From Vibrio tasmaniensis (GTDB lineage Bacteria > Pseudomonadota > Gammaproteobacteria > Enterobacterales > Vibrionaceae): a stretch of 64,000 bases of DNA. A model generated the notes under the pieces. That model ran no database searches. It was not told the DNA's origin and saw only the letters and a list, made by a program, of their open reading frames with translations. A program made the translations under genes and the position numbers. This document shows, piece by piece, positions 47,854 to 57,580 of the stretch; within the stretch, counting starts at the first letter, position 1; each line of letters opens with the position of its first letter. The stretch spans positions 3,038,001 to 3,102,000 of the forward strand of contig NZ_AP025510.1 of NCBI RefSeq assembly GCF_024347635.1, read 5' to 3'.

Positions 47854-47911
47854 TTGGTGCACAGATAAATCATTGCACCAATGCAGTGCAACAACAGATC
47901 ATTTTGGTGCA
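47854..47911 (+). promoter_or_regulatory. NtrC binding sites upstream of glnA
   Basis: TGCACCAATGCAGTGCA at 47874-47890 matches the NtrC enhancer consensus (TGCACCAN4GGTGCA type). Additional half-sites TTGGTGCA occur at 47854-47861 and at 47904-47911. Their distance, about 90-145 bases upstream of the sigma-54 promoter, is right for an enhancer. Confidence 0.85.
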
Positions 47912-47973
47912 AAAAGCAAAGTAAGCAAAACAAACAAATGAGTAAATCATTGAAATTAATGGAATAATTTTTT

Positions 47974-47989
47974 TGGCACGTTTTTGGCT
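47974..47989 (+). promoter_or_regulatory. Sigma-54 promoter of glnA
   Basis: TGGCACGTTTTTGGCT has the -24 GG and -12 GC elements in the exact spacing of the sigma-54 consensus TGGCACGN4TTGCW, with one change in the -12 box. Transcription would start near 48000. Confidence 0.87.
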
Positions 47990-48000
47990 ATAGATAAATC

Positions 48001-48038
48001 AGCATCGATTAATGCACGTATAGACATTAATCAATGCT
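48001..48038 (+). other. Hairpin at the 5' end of the glnA mRNA
   Basis: AGCAT-GATTAATG pairs with CATTAATC-ATGCT (13 pairs, with small bulges) around a nine to ten base loop, beginning at the predicted start site. It may stabilise the mRNA 5' end or affect translation; function is inferred only. Confidence 0.55.
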
Positions 48039-48092
48039 GGTTTCAACCGAATCGAGCTAATACCGAATTAATAACACTGGAGGTTATCCAAG

Positions 48093-49502
48093 ATGTCAGT
48101 AGAAAATGTACTATCCCTGATCCAAGAGAACGAAGTTAAATTTATCGACTTACGTTTTACTGATACAAAAGGTAAAGAGCAGCACATCTCTATCCCTTCT
48201 CACCAAGTTGACGCAGACTTCTTCGAAGAAGGCAAAATGTTTGACGGCTCTTCAGTAGCTGGTTGGAAAGGCATTAATGAATCTGACATGGTAATGATGC
48301 CAGACGCAGCTTCTGCTGTACTGGACCCATTCACAGAAGATGCAACACTAAACATCCGTTGTGACATCCTTGAGCCTGCAACAATGCAAGGCTACGACCG
48401 TGACCCACGCTCTATTGCTAAACGTTCTGAAGAATACCTACGTTCTACGGGTATCGCAGACACAGTTCTAGTGGGTCCAGAGCCAGAATTCTTCCTATTT
48501 GACGACGTTAAGTTCTCAAACGACATGTCTGGTTCTTTCTTCAAGATCGATGACGTAGAAGCAGCTTGGAACACAGGTTCTGACATCGAAGGCGGTAACA
48601 AAGGCCACCGTCCTGGCGTTAAAGGCGGTTACTTCCCAGTAGCTCCTGTAGATTCATCTCAAGACATCCGTTCAGCAATGTGTCTAGTAATGGAAGAGAT
48701 GGGCCTAGTTGTTGAAGCTCACCACCACGAAGTTGCAACTGCGGGTCAAAACGAAATCGCAACTCGCTTCAACACGCTAACAACAAAAGCGGATGAGACT
48801 CAAATCTACAAGTACGTTGTGCACAACGTTGCTCACGCATTTGGCAAAACAGCGACATTCATGCCTAAGCCACTCGTTGGTGACAACGGTTCTGGTATGC
48901 ACGTTCACATGTCATTGAACAAAGATGGCCAAAACTTGTTTGCTGGTGATAAGTACGGCGGCCTATCTGAAATGGCGCTTTACTACATCGGTGGTGTAAT
49001 CAAGCACGCTCGTGCAATCAACGCATTTGCTAACCCATCAACGAACTCGTACAAGCGTCTTGTACCTGGTTTTGAAGCACCTGTGATGCTTGCTTACTCA
49101 GCACGTAACCGTTCTGCTTCTATCCGTATCCCAGTAGTACCAAGCCCGAAAGCACGTCGTATCGAGCTACGTTTTGGTGACCCAGCAGCTAACCCATACC
49201 TATGCTACTCAGCAATGCTGATGGCTGGCCTTGACGGTATCAAGAACAAGATCCACCCAGGCGAAGCTATGGATAAAGATCTATACGACCTTCCTGCAGA
49301 AGAAGCGGCTGAAATCCCAACAGTTGCTGAATCTCTACAAGGTGCTCTAGCAGCACTTAACGAAGACCGTGAGTTCCTAACTGCTGGTGGCGTATTCTCT
49401 GACGATTTCATCGATTCTTACATCACACTGAAATCTGACGACGTACAACGCGTGAACATGGCAACACACCCACTTGAGTTTGAACTGTACTACTCAGTTT
49501 AA
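48093..49502 (+). CDS. glnA: Glutamine synthetase type I
   Basis: Makes glutamine from glutamate, ammonia and ATP; central enzyme of nitrogen assimilation. The 469-residue product has the beta-grasp motif [16 protein letters not shown], the ATP-binding [16 protein letters not shown] near residue 260 and the adenylylation tyrosine in LYDLPAEE near residue 397, so activity is probably controlled by GlnE. GGAGGT precedes the ATG. Expression should respond to nitrogen through sigma-54 and NtrC. Confidence 0.98.
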   Translation: MSVENVLSLIQENEVKFIDLRFTDTKGKEQHISIPSHQVDADFFEEGKMFDGSSVAGWKGINESDMVMMPDAASAVLDPFTEDATLNIRCDILEPATMQGYDRDPRSIAKRSEEYLRSTGIADTVLVGPEPEFFLFDDVKFSNDMSGSFFKIDDVEAAWNTGSDIEGGNKGHRPGVKGGYFPVAPVDSSQDIRSAMCLVMEEMGLVVEAHHHEVATAGQNEIATRFNTLTTKADETQIYKYVVHNVAHAFGKTATFMPKPLVGDNGSGMHVHMSLNKDGQNLFAGDKYGGLSEMALYYIGGVIKHARAINAFANPSTNSYKRLVPGFEAPVMLAYSARNRSASIRIPVVPSPKARRIELRFGDPAANPYLCYSAMLMAGLDGIKNKIHPGEAMDKDLYDLPAEEAAEIPTVAESLQGALAALNEDREFLTAGGVFSDDFIDSYITLKSDDVQRVNMATHPLEFELYYSV

Positions 49503-49570
49503 TCCTCAGTCGGTTAGCATGTAATTCTTACTACAGTAAAAGCTACTGCAACATGTAAGAAGCACTAAAA

Positions 49571-49606
49571 AATATTAGGCTCGCCTCGCAGGCGGGCCTT
49601 TTTTCT
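49571..49606 (+). terminator. Terminator of glnA
   Basis: AGGCTCGCC with GGCGGGCCT (one U-G pair), loop TCGCA, followed by TTTTTTC, about 75 bases after the stop codon. It separates glnA from the glnLG genes. Confidence 0.93.
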
Positions 49607-49707
49607 ATTCTCCCTCCCCCTGAACCCTCGTAACATACTCGATATCAAGCACAACAAAACTAGCGGCACACGTGAAGCAACCTTGCGATAAAAAATAGGC
49701 TAACGAT

Positions 49708-50277
49708 ATGAAAAACATACTGTTATTTTTCGGTTTAATAGTCACACTATCGTGCTCGGCTCAAACGGTGTACACCTGGGAAGATGAAAATGGTGTGCTC
49801 CACTTTAGTGATACTCCTACCGCTGCCGATGCTAAAGCTCTTCGCTTGCCTGACGTACAAGCTTCCGCGCCTGCCCCTGAATTTGAAACCTCAACGCCTG
49901 TTGACTCAACAGATTCATCTCCAACTAAAACGACAACACCAACTCAAGCTCAGGAAAAAACAGATAACACGAAACGAGAGGTACCCGCTCAGTTAGCCCT
50001 CAGCATGCTGACTCCAGTTCATGATCAAACCATCCGCAGCAACCGTGGCTTAATCCCAATAAAAATAGAACTCAACCGCAAGCTTGGTATTGGAGAGCAG
50101 TTGCAATTGATGCTCGATGGTCGTCGTTATGGCGCTCCACAAACCCAACCTAATTGGGAATTGAAAGGTATCGATCGAGGCACTCACACCATTGCAATTC
50201 AAGCACATAGAAGCGGCAAGCTTATTGCATCTACTAGTCCTGTCACCGTGTATTTACATCGAGCGACGCTCAAGTAA
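49708..50277 (+). CDS. DUF4124 domain protein, exported
   Basis: 189-residue secreted or envelope protein. A signal peptide (ILLFFGLIVTLSCSAQ) is followed by a DUF4124 domain with the hallmark VYTWEDENGVLHFSDTP, a Pro/Thr/Ser-rich linker, and a beta-rich C-terminal domain (LSMLTPVHDQTIRSNRGLIP). Function is unknown. It lies between glnA and glnL, as in other Vibrio, and may be read from the nitrogen-regulated region only by chance of position. Confidence 0.88.
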   Translation: MKNILLFFGLIVTLSCSAQTVYTWEDENGVLHFSDTPTAADAKALRLPDVQASAPAPEFETSTPVDSTDSSPTKTTTPTQAQEKTDNTKREVPAQLALSMLTPVHDQTIRSNRGLIPIKIELNRKLGIGEQLQLMLDGRRYGAPQTQPNWELKGIDRGTHTIAIQAHRSGKLIASTSPVTVYLHRATLK

Positions 50278-50398
50278 GCCAATGTGTTAAAAGAGGCCAA
50301 ATTACCTCTACTTTTCACCTGATCGAAGCAGCTTTCAGCGACTCTAATGAATTATCTTTAGCTTCTGGTTGATATGCGCCATACTTGAACTTAGCTTC

Positions 50399-50413
50399 GC
50401 ACCAATTTGGTGC
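50399..50413 (+). promoter_or_regulatory. NtrC binding palindrome before glnL
   Basis: GCACCAATTTGGTGC is a perfect inverted repeat with the NtrC half-site GCACCA/TGGTGC, 33-47 bases ahead of the glnL start. In E. coli NtrC represses its own glnL promoter from such a site; the same autoregulation is likely here. Confidence 0.87.
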
Positions 50414-50445
50414 AGTGAGAAAAACACCAGTTCAAGGACGAAATA

Positions 50446-51522
50446 GTGAATCGATCAGCCAAAAGCGACAGCATAGATACACATCATCTTTCCAGCGCCA
50501 TTCTCGACAATATGGTGACCTCAACATTGATGCTCGATGAGCAACTGTATGTCCGATACGCCAACCCGGCGGCTGAACAACTCTTTTCGCAAAGTGCACG
50601 ACGTATCGTTGATCATCCTCTGAGCCAACTTATCCAGCACGCCTCACTGGATTTAGCGCTGTTAACTCAACCGCTACAAAGTGGCCAGAGCATTACCGAC
50701 AGTGACGTTACCTTTGTGGTTGATAACCGCCCACTAATGCTTGAAGTCACGGTGAGCCCAATCTCTTGGCAGCGAGAAACGCTGTTATTGGTTGAGATGC
50801 GCAAGATAGACCAACAAAGACGCCTCAGCCAAGAGCTCAACCAACACGCACAACAACAAGCGGCTAAACTATTGGTGCGCGGATTAGCCCATGAGATTAA
50901 GAATCCATTGGGCGGATTAAGAGGAGCCGCGCAGCTACTTGGTAAAATGCTCCCTGATCAGTCCCTTAATGAATATACGCAGATCATTATTGAACAAGCC
51001 GACCGCCTGAGAGCTCTGGTCGATCGCCTGCTTGGCCCACAGAAACCGGGGACCAAATCGGAAGAGAACCTTCACCAAATACTTGAAAAAGTAAGGCAAC
51101 TCGTCGAGCTTGAATCAGGTTCAACACTCGTCATCGAACGAGACTACGACCCGAGCTTACCGGACATCTTGATGGATTCAGCACAGGTAGAACAAGCCAT
51201 GCTCAATATAGTGAGCAACGCAGCTCAGATTCTGAAGACTCAAGAATCAGGAAAAATCACCATTCGCACCAGAACGGTGCATCAAGCAAACATTCATGGT
51301 CAGCGACACAAACTCGCCGCTCGCATTGAGATCTGCGACAACGGCCCGGGTATCCCCGATGAATTGAAAGACACCCTGTTTTACCCAATGGTCAGCGGAC
51401 GAGAAGGAGGCACTGGCTTAGGGCTATCGATATCTCAAAACCTGATCGATCAGCACAATGGCAAAATTGATGTTGAAAGCTGGCCGGGCAACACCACATT
51501 CACGATTTATTTGCCGATATAA
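50446..51522 (+). CDS. glnL: Nitrogen regulation sensor kinase NtrB
   Basis: Cytoplasmic histidine kinase/phosphatase acting on NtrC under control of PII. The 358-residue product has an N-terminal PAS domain, the phospho-acceptor box GLAHEIKNPLGGLRGAAQLL with H149, and ATPase motifs NIVSNAAQ, ICDNGPGIP and GGTGLGLSIS. The GTG start has AAGGA about eight to twelve bases upstream. It is followed by glnG after 110 bp. Confidence 0.97.
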   Translation: MNRSAKSDSIDTHHLSSAILDNMVTSTLMLDEQLYVRYANPAAEQLFSQSARRIVDHPLSQLIQHASLDLALLTQPLQSGQSITDSDVTFVVDNRPLMLEVTVSPISWQRETLLLVEMRKIDQQRRLSQELNQHAQQQAAKLLVRGLAHEIKNPLGGLRGAAQLLGKMLPDQSLNEYTQIIIEQADRLRALVDRLLGPQKPGTKSEENLHQILEKVRQLVELESGSTLVIERDYDPSLPDILMDSAQVEQAMLNIVSNAAQILKTQESGKITIRTRTVHQANIHGQRHKLAARIEICDNGPGIPDELKDTLFYPMVSGREGGTGLGLSISQNLIDQHNGKIDVESWPGNTTFTIYLPI

Positions 51523-51632
51523 GCAAAGCTGTGTCTCCCACTGGAAACAACGTTTCATTGGCAACACTGAATACCGAACAATAAAAACAACAATGATTAT
51601 CACAATAGATTTGGCTGCAAAGGAATTGAATT

Positions 51633-53036
51633 ATGAGTAAGGGATACGTTTGGGTCGTCGATGACGACAGCTCTATCCGCTGGGTAGTAGAGAAAACACT
51701 TTCATCTGCGGATATAAAGTGTGAAACATTTGCTGATGCAGAGAGCGTATTACTTGCTCTTGAGCGCGAGACGCCAGATGTACTGGTATCTGATATTCGC
51801 ATGCCCGGCATTGACGGTATTGAGCTTTTGCATCAGGTTCATCAACGCTCTCCCGACCTGCCAGTGATCATTATGACCGCGCACTCAGACCTTGATGCAG
51901 CGGTGAATGCTTATCAAAAAGGCGCTTTTGAGTATCTGCCTAAGCCGTTTGATATCGATGAGACACTGACTTTAGTAGAGCGAGCAATCGCCCACAGCCA
52001 AGAGCAAAAACGCGAACAGGCGAGTGAAGCAGTAGAAGACACCAACGCGCCAGAAATCATTGGCGAAGCGCCTGCGATGCAGGAAGTCTTCCGCGCCATT
52101 GGTCGTTTGTCTCGGTCATCCATTTCCGTACTGATCAATGGTGAATCAGGTACAGGTAAAGAACTAGTCGCACACGCCTTACATCGTCACAGCCCAAGAG
52201 CGAAAAAGCCCTTTATCGCCCTGAACATGGCGGCGATTCCCAAAGATCTCATCGAGTCAGAACTGTTTGGCCACGAAAAAGGCGCGTTTACTGGAGCCAA
52301 CAGCGTTCGCCAAGGACGCTTCGAGCAAGCCAACGGCGGTACTCTGTTTCTTGATGAGATTGGCGACATGCCACTCGATATTCAGACTCGACTACTGCGC
52401 GTGCTGTCTGATGGCCAGTTTTATCGCGTAGGTGGACATTCTGCGGTTAAGGTCGATGTTCGTATCGTTGCCGCAACCCACCAAGATCTTGAACGTTTGG
52501 TGCATGACGGTGGTTTCCGTGAAGACCTTTTTCATCGACTCAATGTTATCCGAATCCATATTCCGGCACTACGCGAACGTAAACAGGACATCGAAAAGCT
52601 GACTCACCACTTCCTAGCATCAGCCGCTGAAGAGCTCGGTGTTGAAGTGAAGACACTGCATCCAGAGACTATTTTGAAGCTCAATCAACTCAATTGGCCG
52701 GGTAACGTTCGTCAGCTTGAGAACATTTGTCGTTGGTTAACAGTAATGGCGAGTGGTAGTGAAATACTTCCTTCGGATCTGCCTCCTGAGTTATTGGAAG
52801 AGAAGGTTGTGATCAGCGAAGGTACTGATGGTAATTGGCAACAACTGCTGGCTAATTGGGCCAAGAGTGCGCTTGATTCCGGCGAAAAAGAGCTGCTGAC
52901 TTATGCTCTACCCGAGTTTGAACGTATATTATTAGAGGCCGCACTCAACCATACTAATGGCCATAAACAAGATGCAGCGAAAGTTTTAGGATGGGGAAGA
53001 AATACCCTTACTCGTAAACTCAAAGAGTTGTACTGA
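51633..53036 (+). CDS. glnG: Nitrogen regulator NtrC (NR(I))
   Basis: Sigma-54 enhancer-binding response regulator. The 467-residue product has a receiver domain with D54 in LVSDIRMPG, a AAA+ domain with Walker A GESGTGKE, the sigma-54 contact loop KGAFTGA and Walker [14 protein letters not shown], and a Fis-type helix-turn-helix at the C-terminus ([28 protein letters not shown] region). It should activate glnA at the sites near 47874 and bind the palindrome before glnL. Confidence 0.98.
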   Translation: MSKGYVWVVDDDSSIRWVVEKTLSSADIKCETFADAESVLLALERETPDVLVSDIRMPGIDGIELLHQVHQRSPDLPVIIMTAHSDLDAAVNAYQKGAFEYLPKPFDIDETLTLVERAIAHSQEQKREQASEAVEDTNAPEIIGEAPAMQEVFRAIGRLSRSSISVLINGESGTGKELVAHALHRHSPRAKKPFIALNMAAIPKDLIESELFGHEKGAFTGANSVRQGRFEQANGGTLFLDEIGDMPLDIQTRLLRVLSDGQFYRVGGHSAVKVDVRIVAATHQDLERLVHDGGFREDLFHRLNVIRIHIPALRERKQDIEKLTHHFLASAAEELGVEVKTLHPETILKLNQLNWPGNVRQLENICRWLTVMASGSEILPSDLPPELLEEKVVISEGTDGNWQQLLANWAKSALDSGEKELLTYALPEFERILLEAALNHTNGHKQDAAKVLGWGRNTLTRKLKELY

Positions 53037-53144
53037 TCCTTATATGCCTCTAGATACATATTTTTTAATGCTAAAAAAGTGTCGCTTGCTTTGAATAGTA
53101 TCGGTACAATTACAGTACACTATCTATCCAAACTGTAGCTAAAG

Positions 53145-55760
53145 ATGTCTTTGAAAACACAAATTACCTTGAGAACCGCAGTGGTTCTGCCATTCGTGAT
53201 GATATTTCTCTTCACTATGGGCGTAATGATTTTCACTCAAAAGCAAAGCTACAAGGAGATGGTGAGTGATATTAGTGCACGCCAACTAGCATCACTCACT
53301 GATAACGTTCATCAAAGCCTTGCCGATTTTTTAGACAAGCCGTTTCACGCTAACCTTTCACTAAGTCATAACATCGGTTATCACAACCTTTATAAAGAGG
53401 GAAATCTTAGTCAGGTTCAAGACTATATTCTTTATAAGTTTTCTGCGCATTTTCAAGCTATCCCTCAGCTTGATGTGATCGGCTTTGGTTCCAAAGATGG
53501 TAACTATGTCGGCTTTCGCAAAGAAACGAATCATGGCTTAACTTTAATGGCCCGGGATGATCGAACTCAAGGCAAACTTGTCATTTATCGTGGTAATACG
53601 ATTAGCGGAGACATTCGAACCATAATTTCAGGTTATGACCCTAGAATTCGCCCTTGGTACACTCCAGTAGTGACACAGAACAAGGCTGTATGGTCATCAA
53701 TTTATGCCAATGCAGATGAACGACAAGAGATCACTTTATCGGCTCTCGCTCCTATCTATAGTGATAACGAGCTCAAAGGTGTCCTCGCCAGTGATATCAA
53801 AATCAACACCTTTAATGCTTTTCTCAAGGATCTCAAAGATAAAACGGATGCCTCTGTCTATATTATTGATAAGCAACAGCGCTTAATCGCTCATTCGGGC
53901 GGAGGCAGCGTGGTATCTTGGGGAACGGGAAAAACAGATAAAGGTCAGCGCTTATTAGCGACAGAGAGCACTAATTCTGTAATACGTGAAAGTGCCCATT
54001 ACGTAGACAAGTTTCATCTCATCGATAACTTGGGTGTACAGCGCTTTAGCTTTCATTTAGATAACGAACGCTACTTCAGCCAGATCACGCCCTATGAAGA
54101 TGAATACGGCATCACTTGGGTTATTGGTATGTCGATCCCGGAAAGCAGTCTGCTTGGTGAGTTACCAGAAAACCAAAGAAACAGCTGGTTACTCGGTCTA
54201 ATGCTCAGTTGCATTGGTATTATCGCTGGATTAATTGCCTTTAATCGCGTAACTCAACCCATCACTTCAACTGCAGGAGCAGCAAAGCGCCTCGCCAAAG
54301 GTGACTGGGATACGAGCATGCCCAAAACGGGCAATATCTATGAAATTAGCATGTTAACTGAGTCATTTAATGAAATGACCAACAACTTAAAGGCTTCTTT
54401 TCAGGCGCTACAGGCTCAACTTACCTATGACTCATTAACCAAACTGTATAGTCGCGAAGGCTTTATTGATACAGCCAAGAAAAACCCTGAAAACGAAAAA
54501 GGTACACTTTATTTAATTGGTATTGACCGCTTTCGAGATATTAATGATAGCCTCGGCCATTACAATGGTGACCAACTGCTTATCATTGCGGCCGCTCGTT
54601 TAAGAGGTACGCTACCATCGAACTTCCTGTTAGCTCGAACTGGCGGGGATGAATTTGCGATTTACGCTCCTAACATCAATCAAATAGATGACGTTCAACT
54701 ACTGACGAGTCGCTTACTTCGAATCTTTACCTCCCCATTTGCCATGGAATCAGAAAGCGTGGTCATCAAAGTATCAATGGGTGTTGTGAATGTCTCGAAC
54801 GTCAACGACATTACACTGCTGCTACGCAACAGCAGCATAGCCTTGAGCAACGCAAAGCAAGACAAAACCAGCGTCAGTATTTACAACCCAGAAATGGGCA
54901 AAGCATCGAGATATCGTACCAAGATGCTGGCACGTCTTAACAAGGCAATTGAGCTTCAGCAGTTCGAGCCCTTCTATCAGCCTATAATCGACCTGGAATC
55001 TGGAGCTACCATAGGTGCCGAGGCTTTGGCTCGTTGGGTAACGGACGAGGGTATAATCTCACCTTTGGAGTTCATTCCTTTAGCAGAAGAAACAGGATTG
55101 ATCTACGACATTGGTAAGCAGATCTTGCACAAGTCGTGTCGAGATACTGCAATTGCGATTGAATCAGGAAAATGGGATAAAGACTTCTCTATTCACGTTA
55201 ACTTATCTGTCGACCAACTGAGTGAAAGCGGATTCATTGAATTGGTTAAAACCACGCTGCGTGACACCAAGTTACCAGCCCAAAACCTGACACTAGAGAT
55301 CACTGAATCACGCATCGTCGACAATGACCAAACCATCATCGATAATATGCTGACGCTAAAAGCACTAGGCATCTCGATTGCAATTGATGACTTTGGTACC
55401 GGCTATTCGTCACTGGCTTACTTACACAAACTGCCATTTGATTGCTTAAAGATCGATCGCAGCTTCGTCAGTAAATTGGAAAAAGAGAACCTAGACAGCT
55501 CCATCGTCGCGGCCATCGTCAACATTACCAAGGGTTTCAAAGTGAGTTTGGTGGCAGAAGGCGTTGAAACACAACAGCAAGCTGAACTGCTCAAGCAGCT
55601 ACAGTGCCCATTAGCTCAAGGTTTCTTATACAGTCGTCCAGTTCCGTTTGACCAATGGCCTACCGACCTCGGCACCAAGAAAAACACCAAGTTTAAAGCG
55701 AATAACAAAGTCGAACAAAGCGCAGAGGCCAAACAGAGCACCAAAGAGAGCCTTGCCTAA
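53145..55760 (+). CDS. Cache-HAMP-GGDEF-EAL cyclic di-GMP protein
   Basis: 871-residue inner-membrane protein: membrane segment at residues 11-30, periplasmic dCache-type sensor 31-345 (DPRIRPWYTP motif near 165), second membrane segment near 348-366, HAMP to about 420, GGDEF domain with intact GGDEF at 500-504, and EAL domain with EAL at 626-628, EITES, DDFGTGYSS and VAEGVET. Both catalytic sets look complete, so it could make and degrade cyclic di-GMP; no RxxD inhibitory site precedes GGDEF. Domain prediction is solid; net activity is unknown. Confidence 0.95.
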   Translation: MSLKTQITLRTAVVLPFVMIFLFTMGVMIFTQKQSYKEMVSDISARQLASLTDNVHQSLADFLDKPFHANLSLSHNIGYHNLYKEGNLSQVQDYILYKFSAHFQAIPQLDVIGFGSKDGNYVGFRKETNHGLTLMARDDRTQGKLVIYRGNTISGDIRTIISGYDPRIRPWYTPVVTQNKAVWSSIYANADERQEITLSALAPIYSDNELKGVLASDIKINTFNAFLKDLKDKTDASVYIIDKQQRLIAHSGGGSVVSWGTGKTDKGQRLLATESTNSVIRESAHYVDKFHLIDNLGVQRFSFHLDNERYFSQITPYEDEYGITWVIGMSIPESSLLGELPENQRNSWLLGLMLSCIGIIAGLIAFNRVTQPITSTAGAAKRLAKGDWDTSMPKTGNIYEISMLTESFNEMTNNLKASFQALQAQLTYDSLTKLYSREGFIDTAKKNPENEKGTLYLIGIDRFRDINDSLGHYNGDQLLIIAAARLRGTLPSNFLLARTGGDEFAIYAPNINQIDDVQLLTSRLLRIFTSPFAMESESVVIKVSMGVVNVSNVNDITLLLRNSSIALSNAKQDKTSVSIYNPEMGKASRYRTKMLARLNKAIELQQFEPFYQPIIDLESGATIGAEALARWVTDEGIISPLEFIPLAEETGLIYDIGKQILHKSCRDTAIAIESGKWDKDFSIHVNLSVDQLSESGFIELVKTTLRDTKLPAQNLTLEITESRIVDNDQTIIDNMLTLKALGISIAIDDFGTGYSSLAYLHKLPFDCLKIDRSFVSKLEKENLDSSIVAAIVNITKGFKVSLVAEGVETQQQAELLKQLQCPLAQGFLYSRPVPFDQWPTDLGTKKNTKFKANNKVEQSAEAKQSTKESLA

Positions 55761-55788
55761 ATCAAGCAGAAATCGAATGAGTCAGATA

Positions 55789-55825
55789 CAAAAATGCCAG
55801 CATAATGCTGGCATTTTTATTTTTC
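55789..55825. terminator. Bidirectional terminator between the GGDEF-EAL gene and hemN
   Basis: AAAAATGCCAGCAT with ATGCTGGCATTTTT, almost no loop, and A/T runs on both sides; it can end both convergent genes. Confidence 0.94.
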
Positions 55826-55842
55826 TATTCTCTATCGAGCTA

Positions 55843-57234
55843 TTAAATGACGCGAGAGAATTGCTGTTGGCGAGCCTTGGCTCGTAGGTATTTATCAAAA
55901 CACATACAGATGTTACGGATCAGCAAACGGCCACGCAAAGTCACGCGGATTTCTTTATCATCGACTTCAACCAACTCATCGTTGATAAAGGTTTGTAGAA
56001 GCTCTAAATCTTCTTTGAAGTAGCGATTAAAGTTAACCGAGAACTCAGATTCGATCATGGTTTTATCAAGCTTAAAGTTACAGATAAGCTGCTTAATCAC
56101 TTCACGACGTAGTAAGTCGTCACTGTCTAGTGCCACACCTTTCCAAAGTGCATGACGCAGATCATTCACCTGAGCGTAGTACTTCTTCAGCTCTTTCTGG
56201 TTTTGTGCGTAAGCATCCCCAACCATAGAAATCGCAGAAACACCGAAACCAATTAGGTCAGCTTCACCTTGAGTGGTGTAACCTTGGAAGTTACGATGCA
56301 GAATACCTTCACGTTGTGCTACTGCTAGCTCATCTTCAGGTAATGCGAAGTGATCCATACCGATAAACTGGTAACCCGCACCGGTTAGCGTCTCGATAGT
56401 ATCTTGTAAGATAGCCATCTTCTCTTTAGCTTCAGGTAGATCTTCATCTTTAATCTTACGCTGCGCAGCAAACAGTTGCGGCATGTGTGCGTAGTTAAAT
56501 ACAGATAAACGACCCGGTTTCATTTCTAACACTTGCTTCAATGTTTCAGCGAACAAAGCTTGAGTCTGCTTTGGTAGGCCGTAGATCAAATCCAGGTTAG
56601 TTGAACGGAAGCCTAACTCTGTCGCACGTTGAACCATGGCAATGATGAACTCTTCATCTTGCTCACGGTTAACCAATTTCTGTACTTCTTTATTGAAGTC
56701 TTGCACACCAATGCTCAGGCGGTTGAAGCCTTCATTACGAAGGTGGTCAAGTACGTCTAGCTCAATTTCACGCGGGTCAACTTCAATACTGATTTCGGCG
56801 TCAGCGGTGAAGTTAAACTCTTCACGCAAAATACCCATCAAACGAGTGATTTGTGTTTTGGTCAAGAACGTTGGTGTACCACCACCGAAGTGCAGTTGAG
56901 TCACTTTACGGCCATTCAATAAAGAGGCGCGCTGGCGGATTTCATGTTCAATCACATCCAAGTACTCATCCGCTTTATGCGAGTGACGAGTAATGACTTT
57001 ATTACAACCACAGTAGTAACAAAGCTTGTGACAAAATGGGATATGCACGTAAAGAGAGAGTGGACGATCAGGATATTGAGTACACGCCATGTCGTAATCA
57101 GCGACAGTAAACGCTTCATGAAACTCCAACGCAGTTGGGTATGAGGTGTAACGAGGTCCCGAATAGTTGTACTTGTTTAAGATTTCTTGATCCCAAACGA
57201 TTTGCTGATTCGTTGTTACTGGCTTGCTCGACAT
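55843..57234 (-). CDS. hemN: Oxygen-independent coproporphyrinogen III oxidase
   Basis: Radical SAM enzyme that decarboxylates coproporphyrinogen III to protoporphyrinogen IX without oxygen. The 463-residue product has the cluster motif CHKLCYYCGC near residue 70 (CX3CX2CXC), the SAM-binding GGGTPT near 120 and the HemN C-terminal domain. It is the HemN rather than HemW type by length and motif. Neighbours DUF2489 and yihI are as in E. coli near csrC. Confidence 0.96.
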   Translation of the reverse strand: MSSKPVTTNQQIVWDQEILNKYNYSGPRYTSYPTALEFHEAFTVADYDMACTQYPDRPLSLYVHIPFCHKLCYYCGCNKVITRHSHKADEYLDVIEHEIRQRASLLNGRKVTQLHFGGGTPTFLTKTQITRLMGILREEFNFTADAEISIEVDPREIELDVLDHLRNEGFNRLSIGVQDFNKEVQKLVNREQDEEFIIAMVQRATELGFRSTNLDLIYGLPKQTQALFAETLKQVLEMKPGRLSVFNYAHMPQLFAAQRKIKDEDLPEAKEKMAILQDTIETLTGAGYQFIGMDHFALPEDELAVAQREGILHRNFQGYTTQGEADLIGFGVSAISMVGDAYAQNQKELKKYYAQVNDLRHALWKGVALDSDDLLRREVIKQLICNFKLDKTMIESEFSVNFNRYFKEDLELLQTFINDELVEVDDKEIRVTLRGRLLIRNICMCFDKYLRAKARQQQFSRVI

Positions 57235-57580
57235 AGCGGTACTTCCAATTTAGATCCGCGAGAACCTAAGGTCTCTCAAATCATTTTACATACATTAAAA
57301 TATAGACGGGTTATTTTGCCACACGACCAGTAAGGTCGTTCCAAGACAAAATCAATTTTTCAGACAAAAACTCAGAACTGCTAGCTTGATCACTAACAAA
57401 GCGTCGGGATTAACGAGACGCAAAAGGTAAGAAGGCTCATTTAACATCGTCTATTAAAGACAAGGCGACTTAAAAACAATATGCCTTTAAGACAAAGCGT
57501 CTTAAAGGCATAGAGATTAAAAGCAGAGCGTCTTAAACACGGAATGTTAGACAAGCCTCTATATTAAATAGTCTTAGTGA
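57235..57580. other. Spacer between hemN and the DUF2489 gene, with degenerate 32-bp periodicity
   Basis: Gene-free, AT-rich. The words CAAAGCGTC, CAAGGCGACTTAAA, CAAAGCGTCTTAAA and AGAGCGTCTTAAA recur at 57397, 57461, 57493 and 57525, that is at multiples of about 32 bases. The region also holds the terminator at 57469-57511 and, presumably, the hemN promoter. Confidence 0.45.
57469..57511 (-). terminator. Terminator of the methyltransferase-yihI-DUF2489 operon
   Basis: A perfect 13-pair stem, ATGCCTTTAAGAC with GTCTTAAAGGCAT, loop of five bases, followed on the minus strand by ATTGTTTTTAAG. Confidence 0.8.

Noticed and set aside
47742-47933. 63-codon minus-strand frame in the typA-glnA interval
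   Set aside because: It runs across the NtrC enhancer, lacks similarity and ribosome-binding site, and is Cys/Leu-rich noise.
57397-57556. Possible CRISPR array because of about 32-base spacing
   Set aside because: Repeat words are only 9-14 bases, strongly degenerate, the spacers are not unique inserts of constant length, and no cas gene is nearby.
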